From assembly GCA_023260935.1 (NCBI GenBank), contig JALQTL010000389.1, positions 1-5,560 of the forward strand: DNA of 5,560 bases. The letters are read 5' to 3'. This document shows, one piece after another, positions 1-5,560 of this stretch. The translations under genes and the position numbers were made by a program. The DNA comes from Paracoccaceae bacterium (GTDB lineage: Bacteria; Pseudomonadota; Alphaproteobacteria; Rhodobacterales; Rhodobacteraceae). The stretch's first letter is position 1; every line of letters begins with the position of its first letter. The notes under the pieces were generated by a model. That model made no database searches and was not told the DNA's origin. It saw only the letters and a program-made list of their open reading frames with translations.

Positions 1-1
1 G

Positions 2-151
2 GCACAAGGGTCCGGCCCCGTCCTGCCGGTCGCCCCGCCGATGATCTGGCCCACCCCCGGCAGGCGTGCCGCCTTGCGGGCCGGGTTCGCCGCCAGCTTT
101 CCGGCCCGCGGCCTGCTGCGCGGCATTGCCGCGCGCGGGGGGGCGGGATGA
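2..151 (+). CDS. C-terminal end of an unidentified upstream gene (partial, 5' end outside window)
   Basis: Reading from base 2, 49 codons stay open to a TGA at 149-151, and 43 of the 49 end in G or C, which fits a real coding frame here. The frame starting at base 3 is closed early by a stop. The frame starting at base 1 is also open and runs into the next gene, but its third positions are less biased. The peptide is rich in Ala, Gly, Arg and Pro, with a short proline stretch (VLPVAPPMIWPTPG) followed by a basic tail ending RGIAARGGAG. I do not recognise it. Its stop overlaps the ATG of the next gene as ATGA, typical of translationally coupled genes in one operon. In related MoxR/Bat operons a DUF58 protein often sits at this position, but nothing in these 49 residues proves that. 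Confidence 0.6.
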   Translation, partial: AQGSGPVLPVAPPMIWPTPGRRAALRAGFAASFPARGLLRGIAARGGAG

Positions 152-1743
152 TCGCGGCGGGGTTGGCCCTTCTGGCCGGGCTGGGGGTTCTGGCCTGGTA
201 TCTGCAGCGCCCCGCGCCGCGCGACCTGCGGCTGTCTTTTGCCCGGCTGTTGCCGGACCCGCCCAAGGCACCGCGGCCGGTGCTACGCCTGGCACTTGCG
301 CTGCCGGTGCGGTCCTTGCCGTTCTGGCTGCATCTGCTGGCCGTGGTTCTGGCCCTGGCCGCGATCTGGGCCGACCTGCGTCTGCGGCTGTCGACCCCGG
401 ACCCGCAGATCGGTTTGCGGATCGTGCTGGATGTCTCGCACGGGATGGGCACGGTGGCCGATGGGGCGTCGCGGCTGGACCTTGCCCGTATCGCGGTCCG
501 GGACGAGGCCGCGGCCGCCCGCGCCGCAGCCGGTGCGGCGCCTTATTGCGACGAGGTGATCCTGGCCGGGCGGTCGCTGCGCCGCGCGAGCCTGGCTGAT
601 CTGGATGAGGCCGAGGCGCTGCCGGAAGGGGCCGATGCCCTGTCTTTGCTGGAGGCGGCGCGGCAGGAGGATGCCGGTTGCACCATCACCCATGTCACGG
701 TCCTGTCGGACCTGCCCGCCCCGACCGCAGCCTGGCCCGAGGGCGCGCCAGCCTTGCGCTGGGTGCAGGTGGGTGAGCCGGTCGCAAATGTGGCGATCAC
801 GGCGGCGCGTCAGGTGCCGCCGCGGCTGGACGGGACGCCTGCCTCGATCATCCTGACGGTGGATGCGTTCGGGGATACCGATGGTCCGGTGCTGGTGGTC
901 AGCGGCCCCGGGGGCGAGCGGCGACCGGCGCTTGAACCGTCGCTGGATCGTCCGGGGCGCTTTTTCGCGCAGATGGTGCCCGGGGCAGGCGGGGCGCATG
1001 TTGCGCGGCTGGAATCTGGTGGTGCCTATGGTGGTGACGACCGGCTGGTGTTCGATCTGACCGCGCCGGATGCGATCGTGCTGGACTGGCGGCTGCCAAG
1101 TGTGCCGCTGCCGCGCGGGGTGCGCCAATCGGATCGGGCCGGGGTATCGGTGGTGCCCTTGGCGGACCTGCCGTCTGTGCCTGCCCGGGCTGCGGTGCTG
1201 GCAGTTTACCCCGGCTGGGCCGGGGCCGCCCCGCGCGAAATCGGGGCCTTTGTCGAGGACCCGTCGCTGCTGGGGGCGATCAACCTTGATGTGCTGGAAC
1301 GCCGGATGCCCGCGCCGATGCCCGGCGCGTTGCCACCGGGGTTCGCGCCGGTCCTGACCGATGCGGCGGGCGGTGTGCTGATCGCGCGCCGGGCGGACCC
1401 GCCGGGGCTGATCGTGCCGGCCCCGGTGCGCGATGCCGACCCGGATGTCACCGCGCTGGCCTTGACGCTGTTCTATTCCGCCTTGCAGGCGCTTTCGGGC
1501 GGGGATGAGGTGCCTTTGGACCTGCGCTGGGAAACCGCGTCGGGGCAGGGGGTAACGGAGGCCTGGAAGGAAAGCGATACGGCCCGGCCGCTGGCACCGG
1601 CACCACCCCCGGCCGATTACAGCGCGCCGATGGCCGTGGCATCGGCACAGCCGGTCTGGCCGCTGCTGTTGCTGATGGCATTGGCGGCGATGCTGGCCGA
1701 GCGGCTGTGGTCCCTGAGGCGGAGGCGTGCTGGTGCCGTGTGA
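148..1743 (+). CDS. BatA-like membrane protein with degenerate vWA-like domain
   Basis: This 531-residue protein resembles the BatA / aerotolerance-regulator N-terminal family. Segment 1 (about residues 3-19) and segment 2 (about 57-77, LPFWLHLLAVVLALAAIW) are hydrophobic, and the arginine-rich stretch between them should be cytoplasmic. Residues about 89-210 look like a vWA Rossmann fold: a strand LRIVLDVSHGM (90-100), where the usual DxSxS metal motif is degraded to D95-V-S97-H-G99, and a later strand ending in VLSD (185-188). Residues about 212-305 read as a beta-sandwich ending GGDDRLVFDL, similar to the DNR-type segment in Bat-related proteins. An alpha/beta region follows (308-415). A final membrane segment (502-520) is followed by RRRR, predicting a periplasmic ectodomain. 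Its only cysteines are C134 and C178. The ATG at 148 overlaps the previous stop (ATGA); there is no good ribosome site, only a G-rich run, so coupled translation is likely. Likely role (inference): partner or scaffold of the downstream vWA protein in a MoxR-linked complex. Family assignment is by architecture, not by a search. Confidence 0.85.
   Translation: MIAAGLALLAGLGVLAWYLQRPAPRDLRLSFARLLPDPPKAPRPVLRLALALPVRSLPFWLHLLAVVLALAAIWADLRLRLSTPDPQIGLRIVLDVSHGMGTVADGASRLDLARIAVRDEAAAARAAAGAAPYCDEVILAGRSLRRASLADLDEAEALPEGADALSLLEAARQEDAGCTITHVTVLSDLPAPTAAWPEGAPALRWVQVGEPVANVAITAARQVPPRLDGTPASIILTVDAFGDTDGPVLVVSGPGGERRPALEPSLDRPGRFFAQMVPGAGGAHVARLESGGAYGGDDRLVFDLTAPDAIVLDWRLPSVPLPRGVRQSDRAGVSVVPLADLPSVPARAAVLAVYPGWAGAAPREIGAFVEDPSLLGAINLDVLERRMPAPMPGALPPGFAPVLTDAAGGVLIARRADPPGLIVPAPVRDADPDVTALALTLFYSALQALSGGDEVPLDLRWETASGQGVTEAWKESDTARPLAPAPPPADYSAPMAVASAQPVWPLLLLMALAAMLAERLWSLRRRRAGAV
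1721..1725 (+). promoter_or_regulatory. Ribosome binding site deciding the start of the double-vWA gene
   Basis: GGAGG lies 7 nt before GTG at 1733. A second, weaker GAGG at 1716-1719 lies 7 nt before another in-frame GTG at 1727. Both sit inside the 3' end of the BatA-like gene. The stronger match favours 1733, two codons shorter than the 1727 start. Confidence 0.6.
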
Positions 1744-4264
1744 GCTGATCCGGGGAATTGCCCTGCCCGGGGGCGTGCTGGATTGTGCCGGAACGCTGGG
1801 CTGGTGGCCCGGGGCGCTGGCGCTTGCGGTTCTGGGCGCTGCGCTGGCGGTGCTGGGGCTGCGCAAGGGCGGGGTTCGGGGCGCAACCTCGGCAGCGTTG
1901 CTGGGTCTGTCGGCGCTGCTGCTTGCGCTGGCGGCGGGCCAGCCGCAGCGTGTGCAATCCGCCCAGCCGATGGCCGCTGCCGGGCATGTCGTGGCGCTGG
2001 TCGATCTTTCGGATAGCCTGTGGCGCGACGAGGCCGTTGCCCGCGCCGCGCTGGACCAGTTGGCTGGGCGGGCGGCCGAGATGGCCGCCGATCTGGAGGG
2101 CGAAGGCTGGACCGGGCAGGTTCTGGGTTTTGCGCAAGGGGTCGTGCCCGGGGGGGCTGTCCTTCCGTTGCAACGGTTGCCGGACCTGATCCGCGCCTTG
2201 CCCGTGCGCGCAGGACAAGAAGGGTCGCGCGCCGATGCCGGGCTGGGCGCCGCGCTGGACCGCATCCGCGAGGCGGGCGGACGCGGGGCGGTCCTGATGC
2301 TGTCGGATGGCCGGTTCCGACCTGAGCTGCCAGAGTCCTTGTTGGATCGCGCGGCGGCCGCGGGGGTCGCGATTTCGGTGTTGCCCGCGGGGTCGCGTGC
2401 CCCGGCACAGGGCCTGATCGCCGCCGATCTGGGGCCGGAACAACAGATCGGGCAGGAGGCAACCGTGCGGGGAACGGTGCTGGGCGAAGGCACGCTGACC
2501 GCCGAGGACGGCAGCGTGAAATCCGATGCCATCGTGCCCAATGCCGCATCCTTGCAGCCGGTGCGCCTGACGACGCGGTTTCCGTCGCGCGGGGTCCAGC
2601 ATGTGCGGCTTGGCTTTTCCGGGGCAGGCGGCGCGGAGCAGGACAGGGTGCTGTATACCCTTGTGCGAGGCCCGGCGCGGGTGCTGGCCTTCGGGCCTGC
2701 ACCCTGGCTTGGCGGGCTGGACCCCGCGCGTTTTATACGGGTGGATGGCAATCCGGGCGAACCGCCTGATCCCGGCACATTCGACCTTGTGGTGATCGAC
2801 GGCCTGTCGCCCGGGGATTTCCCCCCCGGTTATGACAGGTCGCTGTTGCAGGTGGCGAACCGCACGGGGATCCTGCTGGTCAACGGTCCGCTGCGGGACG
2901 CGCCGGAGAAGCCGCAGGTGATCGGCGAATGGAATGCAAGCGCCTTGTCGCCGATCCTGCCGGTGGACAGCGATCCGCGGGAATTCGTTCAAGCCCCGCC
3001 GGGCCGGGATGTGGTGATCCTGATCGACACGTCCGGCTCGATGGTCGATTCCTTCGGGCTGGCAAAGGCCGTCGCGCATGCGGTCATGGATCAGTTGCGC
3101 CCGCAGGATACGCTTGCGATCCTGCCATTTTCCGATGCCCCGGGCGCCAGCTTCAGCCGCCAGCCTGCCTCAGCCGCGACGCTTGCGCAGGCGCGGGCCT
3201 TCGTTGACCGGCTTACAATCGGTGGCGGAACCGCACCGGACAGCACCCTGCGCAATGCCGCCGCGCTGCGCACGAACTACTGCGCGTTCTTCTTCATCTC
3301 GGATGGCGGTTTCCAGCCGCCGGCCACGAACCCCCAGTGCCATACCACGGCCGTTTCGACCGTGGGCGAGCCCTTTCCCAGGGGCGTTGCTGCCTGGGGG
3401 CAGGAGATCCTGCTGCGGGGCAGCGTGTCGGGCATCCGGCTGGAGTATTTCGAACCCGAGGTGCGAAACCTTTACTGGCGCGAAGGCCCGTTGCGCCCGA
3501 TCCCGGCCGGTGCGCGCGCGCCGCTGACCGGGGTTGGCTTGCCGGGCCTTGCCATCGCCTATCCGCGGATCGATGCGGAGGTGATCAGCCTGCACCTCGA
3601 CCCGCCGCCCGATCCGGTGCTGGCGATCCGCCGCGATGCCGCCGTGCCCGGCGCGGGAACCGGGGTGTTCCTGTCGGACCTGCCGCCATCAGCCCCACCG
3701 GACGAGGTGGCCGAGGTGCTGACCGCCTTGCTGGGCTGGAGCAGGCCCGACCGGTTCGACCTGCGCCTGCGGCAGGAGGGGGACCGCCTGACCCTTTCGG
3801 CGCTGGCCCTGGCAGCAGAGGGCCTGGCCGACCCGCTGCCGACGTCGCTTTCGGGGATGCTTCGGCTGCCGGGGCAGGGGGATCAGCCGCTGGCGTTCCG
3901 CGCGGTGGGCGCCCCGGGCCGGTTCGAGGCGGCGGTAAAGCTTCGCCCGATGGCAGAGGCCGGGCGCGGGGAACTGATTCTGATGGAGCCGGGGGGGGCT
4001 GCGCAGGTGATTCCGATCTCGATTCCCGGGCGCGGGGCGGGTGCCGCATCATCCGGGCAAGGCGAGGCCTTCGATTTCGGGATCGACGCTGCCCGGCTGA
4101 GGGATATGGCGCAACGGACGGGGGGAGTTGATCTGACCGATGCCGCCCCGACACTGGTCCGGACCACGCCGCCGCCGAAGCGTGATCCGCTGCACCCTTT
4201 GGCCATTGCATTGGGTTTGATGCTGCTTGCCGCAAGTCTCTGGATTGGCAGGAGAACGAATTGA
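1733..4264 (+). CDS. Membrane protein with two vWA domains and a GATase1-like fold
   Basis: About 843 residues (845 if the GTG at 1727 is used; numbering here is from 1733). Membrane segments lie at about 26-42 and 52-68, separated by a basic loop, and a last one at about 822-838 is followed by GRRTN. This places the large middle part in the periplasm. vWA-1 (about 86-218) has D91-L-S93-D-S95 and SDG at 191-193, with Ser165 where the MIDAS threonine normally sits. A beta-rich stretch (226-313) follows, then a GATase1-like half (about 315-420) with FDLVVIDGLSP and GILLVNGPL, leading into ILPV. vWA-2 (about 426-545) has the canonical DTSGSM (432-437), GGGT (497-500) and SDGG (523-526). The second GATase1-like half appears at about 605-670 (DPVLA, then GAGTGVFLSDL), then a beta-rich region. 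This order, with vWA-2 inserted in the GATase1-like fold, is familiar from large bacterial Bat-associated membrane proteins; no glutaminase catalytic Cys is seen. It starts inside the end of the BatA-like gene. Inferred role: metal-dependent ligand- or protein-binding subunit of a MoxR-linked envelope complex. Substrate unknown. Confidence 0.88.
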   Translation: MPCELIRGIALPGGVLDCAGTLGWWPGALALAVLGAALAVLGLRKGGVRGATSAALLGLSALLLALAAGQPQRVQSAQPMAAAGHVVALVDLSDSLWRDEAVARAALDQLAGRAAEMAADLEGEGWTGQVLGFAQGVVPGGAVLPLQRLPDLIRALPVRAGQEGSRADAGLGAALDRIREAGGRGAVLMLSDGRFRPELPESLLDRAAAAGVAISVLPAGSRAPAQGLIAADLGPEQQIGQEATVRGTVLGEGTLTAEDGSVKSDAIVPNAASLQPVRLTTRFPSRGVQHVRLGFSGAGGAEQDRVLYTLVRGPARVLAFGPAPWLGGLDPARFIRVDGNPGEPPDPGTFDLVVIDGLSPGDFPPGYDRSLLQVANRTGILLVNGPLRDAPEKPQVIGEWNASALSPILPVDSDPREFVQAPPGRDVVILIDTSGSMVDSFGLAKAVAHAVMDQLRPQDTLAILPFSDAPGASFSRQPASAATLAQARAFVDRLTIGGGTAPDSTLRNAAALRTNYCAFFFISDGGFQPPATNPQCHTTAVSTVGEPFPRGVAAWGQEILLRGSVSGIRLEYFEPEVRNLYWREGPLRPIPAGARAPLTGVGLPGLAIAYPRIDAEVISLHLDPPPDPVLAIRRDAAVPGAGTGVFLSDLPPSAPPDEVAEVLTALLGWSRPDRFDLRLRQEGDRLTLSALALAAEGLADPLPTSLSGMLRLPGQGDQPLAFRAVGAPGRFEAAVKLRPMAEAGRGELILMEPGGAAQVIPISIPGRGAGAASSGQGEAFDFGIDAARLRDMAQRTGGVDLTDAAPTLVRTTPPPKRDPLHPLAIALGLMLLAASLWIGRRTN
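4250..4254 (+). promoter_or_regulatory. Shine-Dalgarno-like AGGAG at the end of the double-vWA gene
   Basis: AGGAG lies 6 nt before a TTG codon at 4261 and 12 nt before a GTG at 4267. It is too far (42 nt) from the ATG at 4297 to serve that start directly. It is the best ribosome-site match in the gap, yet it points to an 8-codon frame rather than to the next gene. It may be chance, since it lies within codons of the preceding gene. Confidence 0.3.
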
Positions 4265-4287
4265 CAGTGTTCTTTCGTTGGGATTGA
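4261..4287 (+). other. Possible 8-codon leader mini-ORF between the double-vWA gene and the 218-residue gene
   Basis: TTG at 4261 begins the frame LTVFFRWD and ends at TGA 4285-4287. It is preceded by AGGAG at good spacing and overlaps the TGA stop of the preceding gene. It is in the same frame as the next gene but is separated from it by that stop and by a second TGA at 4294-4296, directly before the ATG at 4297. Ribosomes ending here could re-initiate at 4297, which has no good ribosome site of its own. Such a short frame can easily arise by chance. Confidence 0.2.
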
Positions 4288-4296
4288 GTAACCTGA

Positions 4297-4953
4297 ATGA
4301 GCGGGTTTGATCTTTCCTCGGCGGTTATTCAGGGCGCGATTCGTGAATTTCGGTCGCTTGCCTTGGTGGCATTGGCGCGCGCCTTGGGGGACAGCCCCGG
4401 ATTTTCCGGGGACATGCGCAATCTGACGGCGACTTTGACCCCGGTGGGCGCGGTGCCGCCTTCTGTCCTGCGGCGGGGCAACAGAGTGAACAAGGCGATG
4501 CCGTTCAGTGTGTTCGAGCCGGGTTCGCCACTTCAGCACCGGGTGCTTGCATCGGGAAAGGACCCGGGAATTCTGGAGCGGCTGTTGACACGGTTCCGGC
4601 GGGAACCGGCGCATGTTCCCCCCGAATGGGCGCAGGCAACCCTTGCAACGGCCCTGACCGCGCCGACCTTTCTGGCCGAGGCGCAGCGGTTGACCTACCG
4701 CGGCTTGCGCCGACGGGTGTTCTTTGCGCCGGGTGGTCCACCGCTGGAACCCTTGTCGGTTCAGACGTTTCTGACGCTGATCATCGGTTCGGGTCGGCCG
4801 AAAGGGCTTTCCGAACAGGCCTGGGCACGGCTTGAGGCCATGGCACGCGAAGCGCCGGACCAGCCGGGATATCCGGGGCCGTCAGACCGTCTGGTGCTGG
4901 CCGAGGCGCGCAAGACCCTTGGGTTGATCGCAGCCGACACGATGGAAAGGTAA
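4297..4953 (+). CDS. Hypothetical 218-residue protein between vWA and MoxR genes
   Basis: I do not recognise this protein. It has 218 residues, no cysteine, no convincing signal peptide and no clear membrane segment, so it is probably cytoplasmic. The N-terminal third has a predicted helix (about 9-30, AIREFRSLALVALARAL). Next comes a loop-rich stretch with RRGNRVNKAMPF (59-70), then helices around 91-101, 110-129 and 172-186. Residues 131-152 are basic then Gly/Pro-rich (LRRRVFFAPGGPP), and the end is LAEARKTLGLIAADTMER. The ATG at 4297 directly follows TGA (4294-4296) and has only a weak ribosome site, so it probably depends on translation coupled to the gene before it. Two in-frame stops rule out an extension upstream. 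Strand, codon bias and close spacing (32 nt before, 11 nt after) place it in the same operon. Given its position it may be a cytoplasmic adaptor or client of the MoxR ATPase, but this is inference from context only. Confidence 0.8.
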   Translation: MSGFDLSSAVIQGAIREFRSLALVALARALGDSPGFSGDMRNLTATLTPVGAVPPSVLRRGNRVNKAMPFSVFEPGSPLQHRVLASGKDPGILERLLTRFRREPAHVPPEWAQATLATALTAPTFLAEAQRLTYRGLRRRVFFAPGGPPLEPLSVQTFLTLIIGSGRPKGLSEQAWARLEAMAREAPDQPGYPGPSDRLVLAEARKTLGLIAADTMER

Positions 4954-4957
4954 GGGG
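4952..4957 (+). promoter_or_regulatory. Ribosome binding site of the MoxR/RavA-type ATPase gene
   Basis: AAGGGG overlaps the TAA stop of the preceding gene (4951-4953) and sits 7 nt before the ATG at 4965. This is good spacing and fixes the start of the ATPase gene. Confidence 0.6.
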
Positions 4958-4964
4958 ATCGACC

Positions 4965-5560
4965 ATGTTCCAAGCGGATGCCTTGAAATCGCTGCACGAC
5001 GGTCATCGGGCGACGTTCGACACCATCTTGGCTTTGCAGTCTGTCCTGAACGCGCGCTTCTACGGCATGGAGCGGACGGTGGACTGCATGATGCTGGCCG
5101 CGCTGACTGGCGAGCCGATGGTGATGATCGGGCCGCCCGGCACGGCGAAATCCCGGATCATCCGCAGTTTCTGCCATCTACTCGGTCTGATTGGCGACGA
5201 TGCCTTTGCGCAAGGGGACCCTGCTGGTTCCGCAGAATCCAAGAAGGAAGCCTATTTCGAATATCTGCTGACGCAATTCACCGAACCGTCGGAACTGTTC
5301 GGGCAATTCGATCTGGCGCGCGTGTTCGGCACCCCCCCGATTCTGGTTCGCGAAGAAACCGGCATGATGCAAAAGGCGCAGGTGGTGTTTCTGGACGAGG
5401 TGTTCAACGCCTCCAGCGCCATCCTGAATGCGCTGCTGACCTTCATGAACGAACGCAAGTTTCATGATCGTGGCAAGGTGCGCAAGGTGCCGATGCGGCT
5501 GTTGTTCGCGGCGTCGAACCATACCCCGCGCGAGGAAGGGCTGGGTGCGTTCTATGACCG
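4965..5560 (+). CDS. MoxR-family AAA+ ATPase, RavA-type (partial, 3' end outside window)
   Basis: The first 198 complete codons are present and the frame is open at the window edge. Walker A is GPPGTAKS (56-63). Walker B is VVFLDE (140-145), followed by the MoxR-typical helix (NASSAILNALLTFMNER). Sensor 1 is FAASN (181-185), and FYDR at the end (196 onward) is where the arginine-finger region begins. FEYLLTQFTEPSELFGQF (98-115) and VPMRLLFAASN (175-185) match, from memory, the E. coli RavA stretches FEYLMTRFSTPEEVFG and IPMRLLVAASN much better than the classical MoxR (MRP) pattern DEINRAP/ATQNP. RavA-type enzymes are hexameric cytoplasmic ATPases that work with a vWA partner (ViaA), with chaperone-like roles proposed. 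Compared with E. coli RavA, about 19 extra residues lie between Walker A and FEYLL (about 75-95, GDDAFAQGDPAGSAESKKE). A ribosome site 7 nt upstream supports the start. A ViaA/CoxE-like vWA gene would be expected next, but lies beyond the window. Subfamily assignment is strong; cellular substrate is unknown. Confidence 0.92.
   Translation, partial: MFQADALKSLHDGHRATFDTILALQSVLNARFYGMERTVDCMMLAALTGEPMVMIGPPGTAKSRIIRSFCHLLGLIGDDAFAQGDPAGSAESKKEAYFEYLLTQFTEPSELFGQFDLARVFGTPPILVREETGMMQKAQVVFLDEVFNASSAILNALLTFMNERKFHDRGKVRKVPMRLLFAASNHTPREEGLGAFYD

Noticed and set aside
66..599. 177-codon + strand frame overlapping the start of the BatA-like gene
   Set aside because: It is a Gly/Ala/Arg/Pro-rich out-of-frame reading of the BatA-like coding sequence with no motif or ribosome site.
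283..2778. Very long open frame on the - strand (831 codons) across the first two genes
   Set aside because: It is rich in Arg, Pro, Gln and His with no recognisable domain, as expected for the antisense of high-GC coding DNA. The + strand genes beneath have clear motifs, membrane segments and operon spacing.
1448..3079. Second long - strand frame (543 codons)
   Set aside because: Same reasons: low-complexity basic composition, no motifs, and it lies opposite well-supported vWA/GATase1-like coding sequence.
4261..4289. Possible promoter: perfect TTGACA at 4261-4266 in the gap before the 218-residue gene
   Set aside because: At 16-18 nt spacing the candidate -10 hexamers (for example TTGAGT at 4284-4289) match TATAAT poorly, and the TTGACA overlaps the stop codon of the preceding gene. 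An internal promoter cannot be excluded but is not supported.
148..5560. vWA-MoxR ternary conflict (VMAP-type) defence system
   Set aside because: MoxR and vWA parts are present, but no effector, peptidase or VMAP-like protein is visible in the window, and the membrane Bat-like architecture points to an envelope or housekeeping role instead.

Overview
The window is very GC-rich, with a strong G/C bias at third codon positions, short intergenic gaps and GTG/ATG starts. This points to a high-GC alphaproteobacterium, most like a Rhodobacteraceae (Rhodobacter/Paracoccus-type) genome. That assignment rests on composition and protein style only; no rRNA or marker gene is present.

All supported genes lie on the + strand in one tight, apparently single-operon block. 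From left to right: (1) the last 49 codons of an unidentified upstream gene (ends at 151), overlapping by ATGA with (2) a 531-residue BatA-like membrane protein (148-1743). This overlaps (3) an approximately 843-residue membrane protein (1733-4264) carrying two von Willebrand factor A (vWA) domains and a glutamine-amidotransferase-like (GATase1-like) fold. After a 32-nt gap comes (4) a 218-residue protein I do not recognise (4297-4953). Eleven nt later comes (5) the first 198 complete codons of a RavA-type MoxR AAA+ ATPase (4965 to the window edge).

The set reads as a MoxR-ATPase/vWA system. This broad class (MoxR with Bat proteins, RavA with ViaA) is generally thought to act as chaperones or remodelling factors that mature or regulate other proteins. 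The membrane proteins have the same predicted layout: two N-terminal membrane segments, a large ectodomain, and a C-terminal membrane segment followed by arginines. Positive-inside reasoning puts the vWA domains in the periplasm, whereas the ATPase is cytoplasmic. Each ectodomain contains exactly two cysteines. Only the second vWA domain of gene 3 has a complete canonical metal-binding (MIDAS) signature.

The most notable features are the mix of Bat-like membrane vWA proteins with a RavA-type (not classical MRP-type) ATPase placed downstream, and the unrecognised 218-residue protein between them. No RNA gene, mobile element, CRISPR array, large repeat or convincing terminator was seen, and no gene-free stretch longer than about 35 nt exists.
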